Shown in pieces: positions 34,209 to 45,337 of a DNA stretch of 64,000 nt (positions within the stretch are counted from its first letter, which is position 1; each line of letters opens with the position of its first letter). Source of the DNA: Diphasiastrum complanatum (taxonomy: Eukaryota; Streptophyta; Lycopodiopsida; Lycopodiales; Lycopodiaceae); NCBI GenBank assembly GCA_029204225.1, contig CM055113.1, forward strand, positions 3,549,194-3,613,193, in the 5' to 3' direction. A program made the translations under genes and the position numbers. The notes beneath the pieces were generated by a model. The model was given only the letters and a program-made list of their open reading frames with translations, had not been told where the DNA came from and made no database searches.

Positions 34209-37200
34209 CTCTATTCCTAAGATATAATGAAGTTTACCAAGATCTTGAATTTCAAACTCTCTTTTGAGTGCCATCTTGATTTCATCTATATCTAGATTGT
34301 TACCACCACTTAAGATAATGTCATCAACATAGATCAAAAGTAAAGTGATATCATTTTCATTCAATCTAAAGTAGAGAGAATGATCATACTCACTCATAAC
34401 AAAGTTTTGAGAAAGTAAGAAGGAATTGAGCTTAGCATACCAACTCCTTGGTGCTTGCTTTAGCCCATACAAAGTCTTTTGGAGATAGCACACATGATTA
34501 GGCTCATCATGTGAAACATAGCCCTCGGGTTGCTCCATGTAAATATCTTCTTCAAGATCACCATTCAAGAAGGCATTAGTAACATCCATTTGCCACATAT
34601 CCCAGTCATAAAGAGTTGCAAGAGAGATTAGGATTCGAATAGTTACCATCTTTGCCACGGGTGCAAAGGTCTCATCATAGTCAATACCATATTCTTGAGC
34701 ATACCCCTTTGCCACCAACCTTGCCTTGTACTTGTTGATTGATCCATCTTGATTTGTCTTGATCTTGAAGATCCACTTACAACCAATTGCCTTCTTGTCC
34801 TTTGGAAGCTTTACCAACCTCCATGTGTTGCTTTTGATGAGTGCTTGATGCTCATGATCCATGGCTTGGATCCATTCCTTCTTTTGAATTGCTTCACCTA
34901 CACAAGTTGGTTCATCAAAAGAGGTAAGAAAAGCAAAGTTAGAGTTGTCCACCACTTGCTTTCCTTTTTCATCATAGGTTAGCCTTGATGGCTTAGCCCT
35001 TTGCCTTTGAGTCTTCCTTGAAGTTTGCTTTGGAGTGGCATCTCCATCTTCATCCAAGACATCTTGCACATCATGATGATTAGTAGACACATCAACATCA
35101 ACATCAACAAATTGGAAACATTCTCTTCATGAAAGATGACATCCCTACTTATGACAACTTTCTTTGTAGAAGGAATGTACACTTTGTAAGCCTTGCTTAC
35201 TTCACTATAGCCAACAAACACACCCTTCTTTGATGAAGGATCTTCTTTAGTTCTATCATCAAGTGTGATATTGACAAAACATGTACATCCAAAGATCCTA
35301 CAATGCTTGACACTCGGCCTTCTACCATAAAGAACCTCATGAGGAGTTTTACCATCCAAGGAAGCACTTGTCCATCTATTACATAGATAGTTAGCACATG
35401 CTAAAGCTTCCCCCCAAAAAGACTTAGCAAGATTAGCATGTAGTCTCATTGCCTTGGCACATTCACAAAGGGTTCTATTCTTCCTCTCGGCCACTCCATT
35501 CTGTTGTGGAGTCCTAGGACTAGACATCTCCCTCTTAATCCCATGTGCTATACAAAAGTCTTTGAACCTATTTGAGGTGTATTCCCCTCCATTATCAGAT
35601 CTTAAGCATTTGATCTTTGTATTGAATTGGTTTTCCATTTCATTCTTGAACTTGACAAATGCAGCAAACACTTCATCCTTACTTTTAAGAAGATAGATCC
35701 AAGTATACCTACTAAAGTCATCAATGAAAGTTGCATACATCTTTGCCCCACCATTGCTAGTTGTACTAGAAGAATGAATATCAGAATGCACAAGTTGAAA
35801 AGCTTCTTTAGATCTAGAAGTAGATCTAGAATAAGCAAGTCTATGAGATTTGGACAAGGCACAATGTTCACAAACACTATTGTTTGCAACAAGACTTTTA
35901 GGGAGACCAAGAACAAGCTCTTTCTTTGCCATTACCTCCAAAGATTTGAAGTTGGGATGGCCCAACCTCTTGTGCCAAACTTCTTGGTTTGTCAATTGCT
36001 CCCTAGCCATACATCCTTCATGATTAGAGATCACACATGCATCAAGCTTGAAAAGTTTACCATGCCTCCTACCTTGAGCAATCAAGGATCCACATTTACT
36101 TATCAAACATGCATCTCCAATGAACTCCACATCAAGTCCTTTGTCAATCATTTGACTTACACTAAGCAAATTCTTAGTGATTGAAGGAATGTACAAAACA
36201 TTTTCAAGATTTGATTTCCTATTTGTTGAAAGGGAAATAGGAATAGTGCCTATGCCTTTGATGTCACATTGACCATCATTTGCAGTGTAGATGATGTTAC
36301 CTTCTCCCTCATAAGACAATAAGGATGTAAAGTATTCCTTATGTCTTGTCATGTGAGATGAGGCTCCACTATCAATCCACCAAGGATCATTATCATCTAT
36401 GTTGGCTAACAAACTTGAAGTCATAACAAGTGATTCACATGTGTTATGTTCTTCCTCATCTATTGTAAGATTTCCTTGCCTCTCTCCTTGCTCTCTTTTC
36501 TTCTTATAACATTCATTTGCAAAATGACCTTTTATCCCACAATAAAAGCACTTGAACTTTGACTTATTGTTCTTAGTAGAAGAGGAAGAGGAAGAGTGAT
36601 CATCATGATCAAAGTTACCACCTTTGGACCATTTCCCTTTGCCTTTACCTTTGCCCTTGAATTTGCCTTTTGTGAAGAAAGCCTCTTCACCTCCACCTTG
36701 CAAGGATGCACCATCAAGCTTTGATTGCAACCTATGTTCTTCAGCCAATAAGATTTCTTGCAAGTCAACCACACTTGGCAAGACTCTTTGAATGGCAAAA
36801 CTTTGCACAAGGTTAGCATGTTCATTTAGCAAACCATTCAACATAACTTGGACTATTTCACCATCTTTTATGTTCTCATCAATGCATGCTAAATCATCAC
36901 TTAGGGACTTAACTCTCAAGATAAATGCATGAGCACTTTCACCCTCTCTTTGCCTACTAGAAAATATTTGTCTCCTTAGGGTCAATACCCTAGATGTGGA
37001 CTTTGATTCAAAGAGCTTCTTTAAGGCATTCCATGCCTCAGTTGCACTTTGACACTTTCCAACTTCCTTGAGAAGTTCATTTGTAACATTCATTTTAATG
37101 ATATGAAGAGCCCTTTTGGCCTTCTTATCAAACCTTTGTTGCTCTTGAAGTGTGAGAGGTCTCTCTTCAATTTCTGCAACTATGTCCATGAGTTCATTCA

Positions 37201-37297
37201 ACTCAAGTAAGGACTCCATCCTCACTTTCCAAGTAGAGTAGTTTGATGAACTCAACCTTTCACTAGACTCTAGCATGATCCCACCATTGGAAGCCAT
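34209..37297 (-). pseudogene. Copia C gag-pol, 5' part (gag to RT), one frameshift
   Basis: Starts at the ATG at 37297 (MASNGGIMLESSERL). It has the gag motif NYSTWKVRMES, zinc knuckle CFYCGIKGHFANEC, protease WWIDSGASSHM, EVWHKRLGH, integrase HSDIH, RSDNGGEY and NGVAERKNR. A one-base frame change near 35105, in a GTTGATGTTGAT run, moves the reading frame between integrase and RT. RT continues with ETFAPVAK and YVDDII and ends at LHYILGIE, where element D is inserted. It is clearly similar to the D protein along its length, so C and D are sister families. Confidence 0.94.
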
Positions 37298-38457
37298 GAT
37301 TCTAATGTTTCTTCAACTTTTAGGTTCTGTCCTAAAGCACTTAGCACTCACTTTTCTCTCAACAAATGATAGATAAAGAGATCTATGAAGATTTAGGACC
37401 CTAAAACACTTCTATCTTGAACCTAGATGGTTTCCAAGCATAGAAAGGAAGATTGAAACACATGCAACACTTTGCACACACTAAGAATGGATTACAAAAT
37501 CAAACCAACCTGAACACACTCTTGCTTAAGCTCTCAAACTTTCCAGCAAGTGACCAAATCAAGTTATGGTGTGAAGAGTTACTTGCATTCTTAGAAAATA
37601 CCCAAAACTAGGATGCCAAGATTACCTAGTAATGAACAAACTTGATCAACATATGATCAACACACTAAGATATTGATTCAACCTGTAAAACCACATGTAA
37701 ACCACACTTCTAAAAGTTTATAAACTCCAGCAAGTGATAAATACAAGATTTAGAGGTGAATGAATGAGCACACTTAGTGAATCACAAGACTAGCTTCACT
37801 ATCTTGTCAAATCTTGGTGTTTAGATGTAGATCTAAGATCACTTCACAAGAGAATGTTCCTCAACCTGTTAAGAACCTGAAAACACACTTGCATAATGGT
37901 TAACACCTTCCAGCAAATGCTCCAATCAAATTACATAAGGAGAGTTACTTACATGCTCAACAAAGTACACCAAAATTTATGCCAAAATTGATGACAATCT
38001 TTACAATATGCTCTTCACAATGGAGCTTACAATATGTTCACCCAAAAAAGGGGATCTTTCATCCAAATGGGAGCTTTGCTCAGCCTTTAGGAGAATTACA
38101 ACTCACTCAAAAGAGCATTTGTCATCCACTTAAGGAGAAGTTTCATCCACTTAAGGAGAGTGTTCATCCAAGAATGGAGATTGTCAACAATAGGATTGAA
38201 AAGAACATTGTTAGTATTGAATATGCACAAGCCTCACAATCACAAATGATTAGGTGTTATGATCTGATCCAAAATAGTTTCTTTTCAGCCTCTGATCTTC
38301 AATAGACCTGAAATATGCTTTTGATCCACAAGTTCAACTCACAAAACAAAGGTTAGTAAGATTTGATCAACAAAGCAATGCAAAATCATGCTAGAACTTG
38401 ATCAAACATCCAAATATCACCAAAAATGGAATACTTACTATAAATAAAAGCCAACCA
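37298..38457 (-). other. Copia C leader with diverged repeats and an antisense ORF
   Basis: The leader between primer site and gag is about 1.16 kb, twice that of D. Three diverged units beginning near CAACCTG and including CCAGCAA start at about 37508, 37679 and 37862. On the plus strand, antisense to the element, a 108-codon frame at 37979-38305 contains the 7-residue repeat CHPLKEK, FHPLKES, VHPRMEI, which reflects 21-bp tandem repeats at 38130-38190. Whether the antisense frame is expressed cannot be told. Confidence 0.55.
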
Positions 38458-38469
38458 GCTCTGATACCA
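38458..38469 (-). promoter_or_regulatory. Copia C primer binding site
   Basis: The minus strand reads TGGTATCAGAGC directly after the 5' LTR. Confidence 0.93.
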
Positions 38470-39124
38470 TGTGAAAAATACAGATCCTAAGTGGATCTAA
38501 ACTCCAAGATCATTGGCTTGAATGCTTGCACTCCAAACTACATAAGCTAGGAATTGGCAACACATTCTATGCTACCTAGAATGCAAAGAACTTGATCAAA
38601 AAGCATTTACCACAAATGGAAACTTCCATAAACATCAAGTGCGGCCCAAAATAGCATTATACAGTCCATAATACATCAGCCTATCACTTTTGGAAAGCAC
38701 CTAAGATCATACACAATAGCTTGAAGACAATACACACAACAATGCTCTCAATGGAGGAAGAAACAATGACAATGATCTATTGATCTCAATGAAGCATACA
38801 AAAGGTTTCTCCAACCTGTTCTCCACGACTTCCCTACTATTTATGGATGAGGAAGATGACTCTCTCTCCTCTCTCTAGAAGGTACTTGACCCTAGATATT
38901 CCCTATATAGGAAAAATAGCTAAAAATGGCTTATATGACCAAAATACATCAAAATGGTCTCATTTTGAAGGGTATGAAGTTTGACACTTCATCATACTGA
39001 AAAAATACAGTAAATAAAAACATTGTGGCCTGGTTCACACGTGCGAAACTCCAAAACCAAAACTATTTACAATTTTAGCCAATTTAGGCCTCAAACTAGC
39101 TAGGAAATGTTGACAATTTTCACA
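38470..39124 (-). repeat. Copia C 5' LTR
   Basis: Pairs with 26830-27483. The few differences seen include the 3' LTR's AAGTGC against CACGTGC here (near 39039), where this copy keeps a G-box core. Confidence 0.95.
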
Positions 39125-39916
39125 CCCCTTCTTTCCACAAAAGAAGCACTTGAGATTAGCTTTGTTCTTCTTTCCACCTTCGGAACTTGATGGTTGATCA
39201 TCATTCTTGGTCTCCTTGTGTTGGATCTTTTTCTTTGACTTTGCCTTTCCCTTGCTTGAGAAGTTGGCCTTCTCATCACCATCATGCAACTTTAAGGATC
39301 CAATGCTTTGCTTGACATGAAGGATCCTACTCTCCTTGGCCACAAGCACACTATGGAGCTTGTCAATGGAAGGTAGTGCATCTTGAATAGTAAAGCTTTG
39401 TACAAGATTGGAGAACTCAGCTCCAAGACCAGTCAAAATGATTCGAACAAGTTCATCATCATGAATACCCTCACTAATGATGGAAAGTTTTTTGTTGAGA
39501 GATTTTATTCTCAAGACATACTCTTGTGCACTCTCATCACCCCCTCTAATGCTTTGAAGAACTTTGTTTCTAATCATAAGCACTCTAGAGGTATTTTTGG
39601 ATTCATAAATCCCTTTGAGGTAGTTCCATGCCTCCTTGGCCGAGGTACAAGATGCCACTTCCTTTAGAAGTTCATTACTAACATTCATTTTCAAGCAATG
39701 TAATGCTAGTGTAGCTCTCTTTTTGTACCTCACTTGATCTTGCCCTCCTTGAGGTTCTTCTTCCTCTCCTATGACAAGATCAAACATATCTTGGAGCACA
39801 AGTAGTGACTCCATTCTTACTTTCCAAGTTGAATAATTATTAGAATTTAGCCTTTCACTAGTCTCAAGAAGATAGGCTCCAATTGAACCAATTCTATCTA
39901 ATAACAAATACAACAA
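39125..39916 (-). pseudogene. Copia B gag, 5' part
   Basis: The minus-strand frame begins near 39916 (MLYLLLDRIGSIGAYLLE) and carries ERLNSNNYSTWKVRMES, the copia gag core. It ends at CFFCGKKG, the first half of the zinc knuckle; the second half (HFASEC) is at about 26820 on the other side of element C. Downstream residues in this frame come from the C LTR. Confidence 0.9.
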
Positions 39917-39985
39917 ATGTATTATTCAAAGGCTCTCCCTTCTTATTTTCTCATAATTGGATCATCAACTAAGCTCTCTGACTTG

Positions 39986-39997
39986 GCTCTAATACCA
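39986..39997 (-). promoter_or_regulatory. Copia B primer binding site (one mismatch)
   Basis: The minus strand reads TGGTATTAGAGC; one base differs from the usual TGGTATCAGAGC, in keeping with the age of B. Confidence 0.85.
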
Positions 39998-40650
39998 TGT
40001 CAAACTTCAGAGTTTAAGGACTAAAAATGGTCTGAAAATGACCACAAAGAGTGATTGGTAGCTTGGGATCTTGATCTATAACAAGATTGCTTCCAAATCT
40101 AGCTTCTACTTGACAATGTTTGTGATTCCAAGCAAAAACAATAAAAAACGATGATCCATGGCTTCACACGTGTGAAGTATAGCTACTGTGTGGCCTGATA
40201 ACAGAGAAATAGTTTACTTATCATTTACTAAGAATTCATCCACAAAGAAAGAGCTTAAGAGAGTCAAAACAGAAAGATTGCTTCACAAACCAAGATTTTT
40301 CATCATTAGCTCAATAATGGATCCATCATGGATCAAGTACAAAATCACAATACTCTCTCTCTAAGCTGCATCCAACACGTGTGGGACAGCTCACTGTACT
40401 CATCCATATCCAGTTTGGATAAGGTCTATCAAGTTTGCCACATCATCCATTGGTGGTTTGTGTGGACCTTCTAGATTCCTACAATCTAGGACCTAACTCC
40501 TATAATTTAGGAGATGTCATATTAGACTCAAATGAAAGCTAATCATAATGGATTAAAATCTAGCTTGGATACTTTGTATTTTCTTGTACGAGATTAAATC
40601 TCACACGTGTGGAGCATGTTCCCACGTGTGAAAAATATTCAAAAGTAACT
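39998..40650 (-). repeat. Copia B 5' LTR (right end uncertain)
   Basis: Aligns with 22865-23531 from its start to about 40555; beyond that the two copies differ, although both have a pair of CACGTGTG motifs about 20 bp apart. The end given is an estimate. Confidence 0.7.
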
Positions 40651-41886
40651 TAGTCATGTTAAATTAGGGGCACTTGATGTTTTAGAGACATCTATCCATG
40701 TGTAAGTAGGTGATAGGGCCTTTTATAGCATTAGAGGCCATTTGTGCAAGTACACATCTAAGGCTTGATTTGGACAAAAGTAGAAACTGAGGTAGCTTGA
40801 GTTAGGTTAGACTACTTACATTTGTCAAGTTGAGGTTGGATGTGTGAATCATCCCTACGCGTTGACAAGAGAGTTAGTGACCAATCAAAAAGCTAGAATC
40901 TATCAAAATGGTCCAATCAAGATTAAGGGCTCATATGTCACTCAACCAATAGGATTTTGAGGAGGAAAAGAAGGGGTCCAATCATGCTTCTCTACCTTAA
41001 GTAGTTTCATATTCTAAGCTTAAAAAATGAATTTTGAAGGGCTTGAAAAAATGATTATATTTTTATTTAAAATTTAAATAGTGAGCATTGTCCTATCATC
41101 ATTACTATGGGTTGAGCAAGTAGGGTTAGAGGAGCATTAATGGGTGGGCTAGAATTTGGAGATCTATTTTACACCATTGGATGTGCCATGTCATATGGAC
41201 CATTCCATCTCAATTGTCACTCTTATTTGTACACATGTCGTCATTCACACTAATTATAATTAGTGAAAAGTTTTTATTTAGTCCAAAAAGGGCCCTAATG
41301 TCAGGCTCTTGTTGAGCTTTTGGCAGCATGATTACTACGTCGTCTAATGTTTAATTTTCGATGGTTTTTGGCATCTCGTGAACTGGCACTTGACAAGATT
41401 CCTCCTTCGATAGGTTATTCTTAGCATGACTGATAAGCTGCGGGGTTCCAATCATCTGTGAGGATGACACAAAATCGTGTTCCATCCAGATGGATTTCAA
41501 GGAATGGAGTACCTTCTTTTGCCCTTTGTGTTCGCAAAATTGGCTGCATCCTTGTTGTCCTTATGGGAAACTAGTTTTACACTCGCCTCATGATTGCGAA
41601 TATGCACATCTACCATAGCTATTGCATCTTCCATTAGGGTCCTTTTGGGACTCAAAAAGGGCCTCTTCCTTGCCTAAACATGTTTGCTAATTAGGATGAA
41701 TTAACTCCTACATGGAAGTTCACCATGAGTTTATCATGAGCTAACTCACAATTCAATAGGCTTCTCTTAGACCTAGTATAATATAGCTATAGACAAGTGA
41801 TACAATGTAGTCTAAAAAGACCTAATCTATGTCTTCATGTGTGTGGACAACCAAAAGAAATCCCATTTCTACCTTTTGGAAGATGT
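40651..41886. other. Unassigned, with a family G LTR fragment near 40945-41000
   Basis: GGAAAAGAAGGGGTCC and the following 20 bp match the left part of the family G fragment at 6999-7046. The rest holds no coding region I can support. Confidence 0.4.
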
Positions 41887-42738
41887 TTGTGAGAGATTTC
41901 AGCTAGTTTAGTCATATTTGGTCATATTTGTTTATTTGACAATTGAGGACAATTTACATTTTAGACTGAGAGATAAACATTTCAAAGTTATTTTAGTTCA
42001 AATGTTTTTAAATTACCACTTTTGGAAAGTGAGGAAAATAGTTGGTAGATTCAAATTTAAATGTTGGAGACATTGAATCTAGTCCACATTAATTATAGGA
42101 TTTTTTTTGTTATGGAGAGAAACCAAAATTATTAATGAGTCATGGATCTGTTATATATAGATGTACACATGTGGGAAGAGAAGCATTCTCTCTCTCTCAT
42201 CCCATTTCATGCTTATTCATGAGTTCTCTTGGATTCATCTATCCATTGGTGCACTATATTGGTGATAGTGTGTAGAATGCTTTGATTGGTAGAAATTCAG
42301 ATCCACATGTGTGAAATACAGTAGTTTACTATTTCTGTATAGACAACAACCTCATTATATCTTATGTTTGATGTTTGATCAAGATCAAGTTGAGTTTTCA
42401 TCTCTTTCATTGGGTAGATGTTCGTTTTCTATCTCTAGAGCATGCTAGACTAGTTTCTACTCGAAAATCAAGTATTATGCATATGTAGAATTGATCTTTT
42501 GTAGGTCAAAACTCAAATTAGGTTTATGAACTTAATCAATTTTGATTTCAAAAGTGGTTTACTAGATTTGGCCGATTTTTTGATGCATCAGGAAAGCTTC
42601 ATTGGAGGCTACAACATGAGAGAGATTTCAACTAGTTTAGTCAATTTTGGTTATATTTGTTTATTTGGCAATTGAGGACAATTTACATTTTAGACTTAGA
42701 GAAATTCATTTCAAAGTTATTTTAATTCAAATGTTTTT
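41887..42738 (+). repeat. LTR-like relic bounded by about 125-bp direct repeats
   Basis: Two similar segments of about 125 bp beginning GAGAGATTTCARCTAGTTTAG occur at about 41890-42013 and 42610-42735. Between them lies LTR-like sequence with a TATA-like TTATATATAG near 42150 and CACATGTGTG near 42303. This could be a rearranged LTR or a small non-autonomous element; no coding sequence is present. Confidence 0.5.
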
Positions 42739-43558
42739 GAAAAGTCTAAATACCAAGCCCTGGCTCACTAGAGCTCTGATCTCTCCATGAGAAGAGAGGA
42801 ATGATGACCAGGGGGGCTGATGTGGTAGCCTCTGGCTTTGTCATGGTCACATCTTGATATCAATCTGCCAAAAAAAGTAGTCTAATTTGGTGATTTAAGA
42901 AGCAGATTAAGCATTTTATAAGACTCAAGTCATGAGTCTTTGAGTCGTTCGTCAAAAATCAAATTTCAAAATTTAAACCTCAAGAAGAAAAAGACACTTA
43001 AATGTTCGTACTTTACGGCATACCTATTACATTTCACTGTATACCTATAGGCTGTAGGCTATATAGTATACTATATAGGATATTACTTAAATCTCTACTA
43101 GTTTGATGTTTAAATGACATAAAGTTAAAACATTGATGAGTACTGATATTAGATAAAAACCAAATTTCGAATTTCAAAAAATGAATCTATTTATAATCTA
43201 TCATGTGGGCGTGGAATGCAAATTGAAATCGTACTACTTAGTTCAATAGTTGAGACCTGAGAGAGGCTAGAGCTGAGAGTTGAGTGTTCATTGTTTACCT
43301 CTGAGCCTCAAAGGGCCAACCTCATCCGCTGCAACAGGAGTGAATAGTACGTTAGGAGCATGCATGCAAGAGACAATCTCGTAACCCTTCAGCATAATAA
43401 ATGCACCTTGATGCACATAGGCTCACCCGTGCAAGTGTATAACAATATTGGCGCATCCATCTCTTAGTGCCCGATGTGCCATAGTATGCATTAACATAAC
43501 GTGCTCCCATAGGGGACCCTTACCCATCGGCATGGTGGTCTTAGGTCTCTCAAAAGTC

Positions 43559-43560
<2 letters not shown>
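42739..43560. other. Unassigned stretch
   Basis: No supported gene. AT-rich, with direct and inverted short repeats around TATAGGCTGTAGGCTATATAG near 43044. Confidence 0.35.

Positions 43561-43645
<85 letters not shown>
43560..43645. repeat. (CT)n microsatellite
   Basis: About 43 uninterrupted CT units. It lies just downstream (minus strand) of the splice donor of U copy 2, hence probably inside an intron of that gene. Confidence 0.97.
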
Positions 43646-43647
<2 letters not shown>

Positions 43648-43737
43648 CTCACTAATTTCAATTGAAACTGGAAACTTCTAATTTCTATTCCTAAATAGTA
43701 AACCACTAAGTACTGAAATAAATACACATACACCTAC

Positions 43738-44925
43738 CAATCTCTCGTTGACTCGAAAACAGAAGTGTTTAGGAATATCATATTGCAGCAATGTAAGCTC
43801 TGATTGAATGTGATCGAGTGTCGAATCTTCTTCCACCTCAATTGTTGTAAGAGCAGAATTATTTTTCCTCACTTGGATTTCTATTTGATCTTGATGATTC
43901 ACTGTAAAATTCTGATCCAATGCTTTCCATCCATTGCCAACTTTGGACCATCTTCTATAATAAAATGTTAAAGAAAGCACTTGTTTTTCTATAAGATATC
44001 TAAATTTCATTGACGATCTATTAACTATGCACTCGATATTGCCATTACTCTTTTTATCCCAATGATCATCAAGGAGGCTTGATAGCATATTGTCTATTAA
44101 ATCACTATAAATAAACATTGTCACTATTCTACGAATATTACATTCAACAAAAAAATCAACAAAAATTGCAATAGGCAAAAACCAGTGCAATCTATTGTTT
44201 TTTGAACCTGTGCTACATTTCATACAGTTTTGAATGTCCATAAAAGACCTTGATCGGAAGCTCTCTGCTATGGTGGAATATGGAGGAATCCATTCTTCGC
44301 TTGAGAAAGAGGGTAATGATATTGCCTCTAATTTTCCACCTAAACTGGATGGTGTGTAAAATGAATCATAGAAGAAAATACAAGAATCCAAAAGTGATAT
44401 CGTGGAGCAGTTTTTGTATTGTAGAAGACCAATATCAGAATGAATAACGTCCATGATGCCGACAAGGGATTGTATAGGTTGCCATTGAATTATGCTTGAT
44501 GGATACAAATTTGCACAAATCCATAAAATTATATGTCATTTAAATACTCAAATACACGTCTAAATGGTCAATACAAAGCTCAATGCAAAAAATTCTCCAA
44601 AACTTACAATTGCATTTGAGTCTGTCATTTGAACTTACGCCTTCCACTCTAATTTCCTTATGCATGTAGACATGTTGAATCAAGACCTCTGAAATGGATC
44701 GACCACCGGGTGAAACTTTGAAGTCTAAAATTCTCCCTTTCCAAAAATTCCTATAATCCATATTTGATTTTCTCTTTTTACCAAAAACACCTCTTGATGA
44801 GGGATACATGAGAACCCAGTGAAATTTTCTATAAATACGCGGTATCCAAGAGCCATCAGAGTCTTTTTCATTACAACAGAAACTGAGACAATATTGCTTT
44901 GTGGTCTGCGGCTTTCGGAAGCCAT
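43738..44925 (-). pseudogene. Unknown two-copy gene family U, copy 2 (fuller)
   Basis: From the ATG at 44925 the minus strand reads MASESRRP; after a frame change near 44870 it continues NEKDSDGSW, LMYPSSRGVF, FWKGRILDFKVS and GGRSISEVLIQHVYMH. A GTAAGT donor near 44610 suggests the end of an exon. A 250-residue open segment follows (about 44490-43738), with EEWIPPYSTIAESFRSR, LDDHWDKKSNGNIEC and a C-terminal block IEVEED, SELTLLQYDIPKHFCF, VNERL. It ends at a GT donor (GTAGGT from 43737), the same position as in copy 1. The C-terminal spacing recalls a beta-grasp (ubiquitin-like) fold, but I do not recognise the protein. One frameshift makes it probably a pseudogene, unless an intron lies there. 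Confidence 0.55.
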
Positions 44926-45337
44926 TGCAAGGCTAAAAGAAGATGAACAGCAGAGTCTGAAACAAAATGTAGTTGAATCAGTATGAAAATAAATAACCGA
45001 ATTTGTAATAAATGTTGGCGGTCTTTCGTAAATCATACATGTTACTCTAACTATGGTTAGATCAAAATAGACTTACTTTAACCGCAAGTGTAAGGTCCCG
45101 GGCACTCAGGAAACTCACGGGCAGCAATTACGGTCCAATCACAAGTCAGGATCCTTCCCGGCGGGAGTTTTGAATTGTATAAAAATATGACTGGAAAGTT
45201 CCAAAAAAGAAATCAATCGACAACAACATTACGATCTTTCACAAGTGTAAATATATAACTGGGCAAGTGTACGTCGAATAGTTGAAAAGTCAAAAACAAC
45301 ATCTTGACAAAAGGCCCTTTTGGTGCTCCTCTAATGG
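44926..45337. other. Upstream region of U copy 2
   Basis: No gene supported. Possible promoter of U copy 2 on the minus strand; no clear TATA box chosen. Confidence 0.35.

Larger units (their letters stand above)
28343..34213 (+). mobile_element. Intact copia element D with target duplication CTCTA
   Basis: The element proper is 28348-34208, and the bounds given include CTCTA at 28343-28347 and 34209-34213. It has 653-bp LTRs that look identical, an initiator-Met primer site, one uninterrupted gag-pol frame, and a polypurine tract. It lies in reverse orientation inside the RT region of element C. All features expected of an autonomous copia element are present, and nothing visible would prevent activity. 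Confidence 0.97.
26830..39124 (-). mobile_element. Copia element C (minus), nested in B and split by D
   Basis: LTRs lie at 26830-27483 and 38470-39124. A perfect 5-bp duplication, CCCCT, borders them at 26825-26829 and 39125-39129. By my reading the LTRs differ at four bases and one indel in about 655 bp (over 99% identity). The primer site is at 38458-38469 and the polypurine tract at 27484-27493. The polyprotein has one frameshift near 35105 and is cut in RT by element D. C is therefore young but dead. Confidence 0.96.
22865..40650 (-). mobile_element. Old copia element B, split by nested elements C and D
   Basis: Minus-strand element. The 3' LTR is at 22865-23531, pol runs from 23539 to 26829, gag resumes at 39125 and runs to 39916, and the 5' LTR with primer site starts at 39998. 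The two halves join exactly at the CCCCT duplication that flanks element C, inside the gag zinc knuckle. The coding region has several stops and frameshifts and the LTRs are clearly diverged, so B is the oldest layer. The right end of the 5' LTR is uncertain because the two LTR copies diverge after about 40555. Confidence 0.9.

Noticed and set aside
37979-38305. Antisense ORF in the copia C leader listed as a gene
   Set aside because: No evidence of expression or conservation; kept as a finding only.
41215-41225. CTCTT near 41219 as the right target duplication of copia B (left CTCTT at 22860-22864)
   Set aside because: It would make the right LTR almost twice as long as the left, and the adjacent sequence does not match the LTR end.
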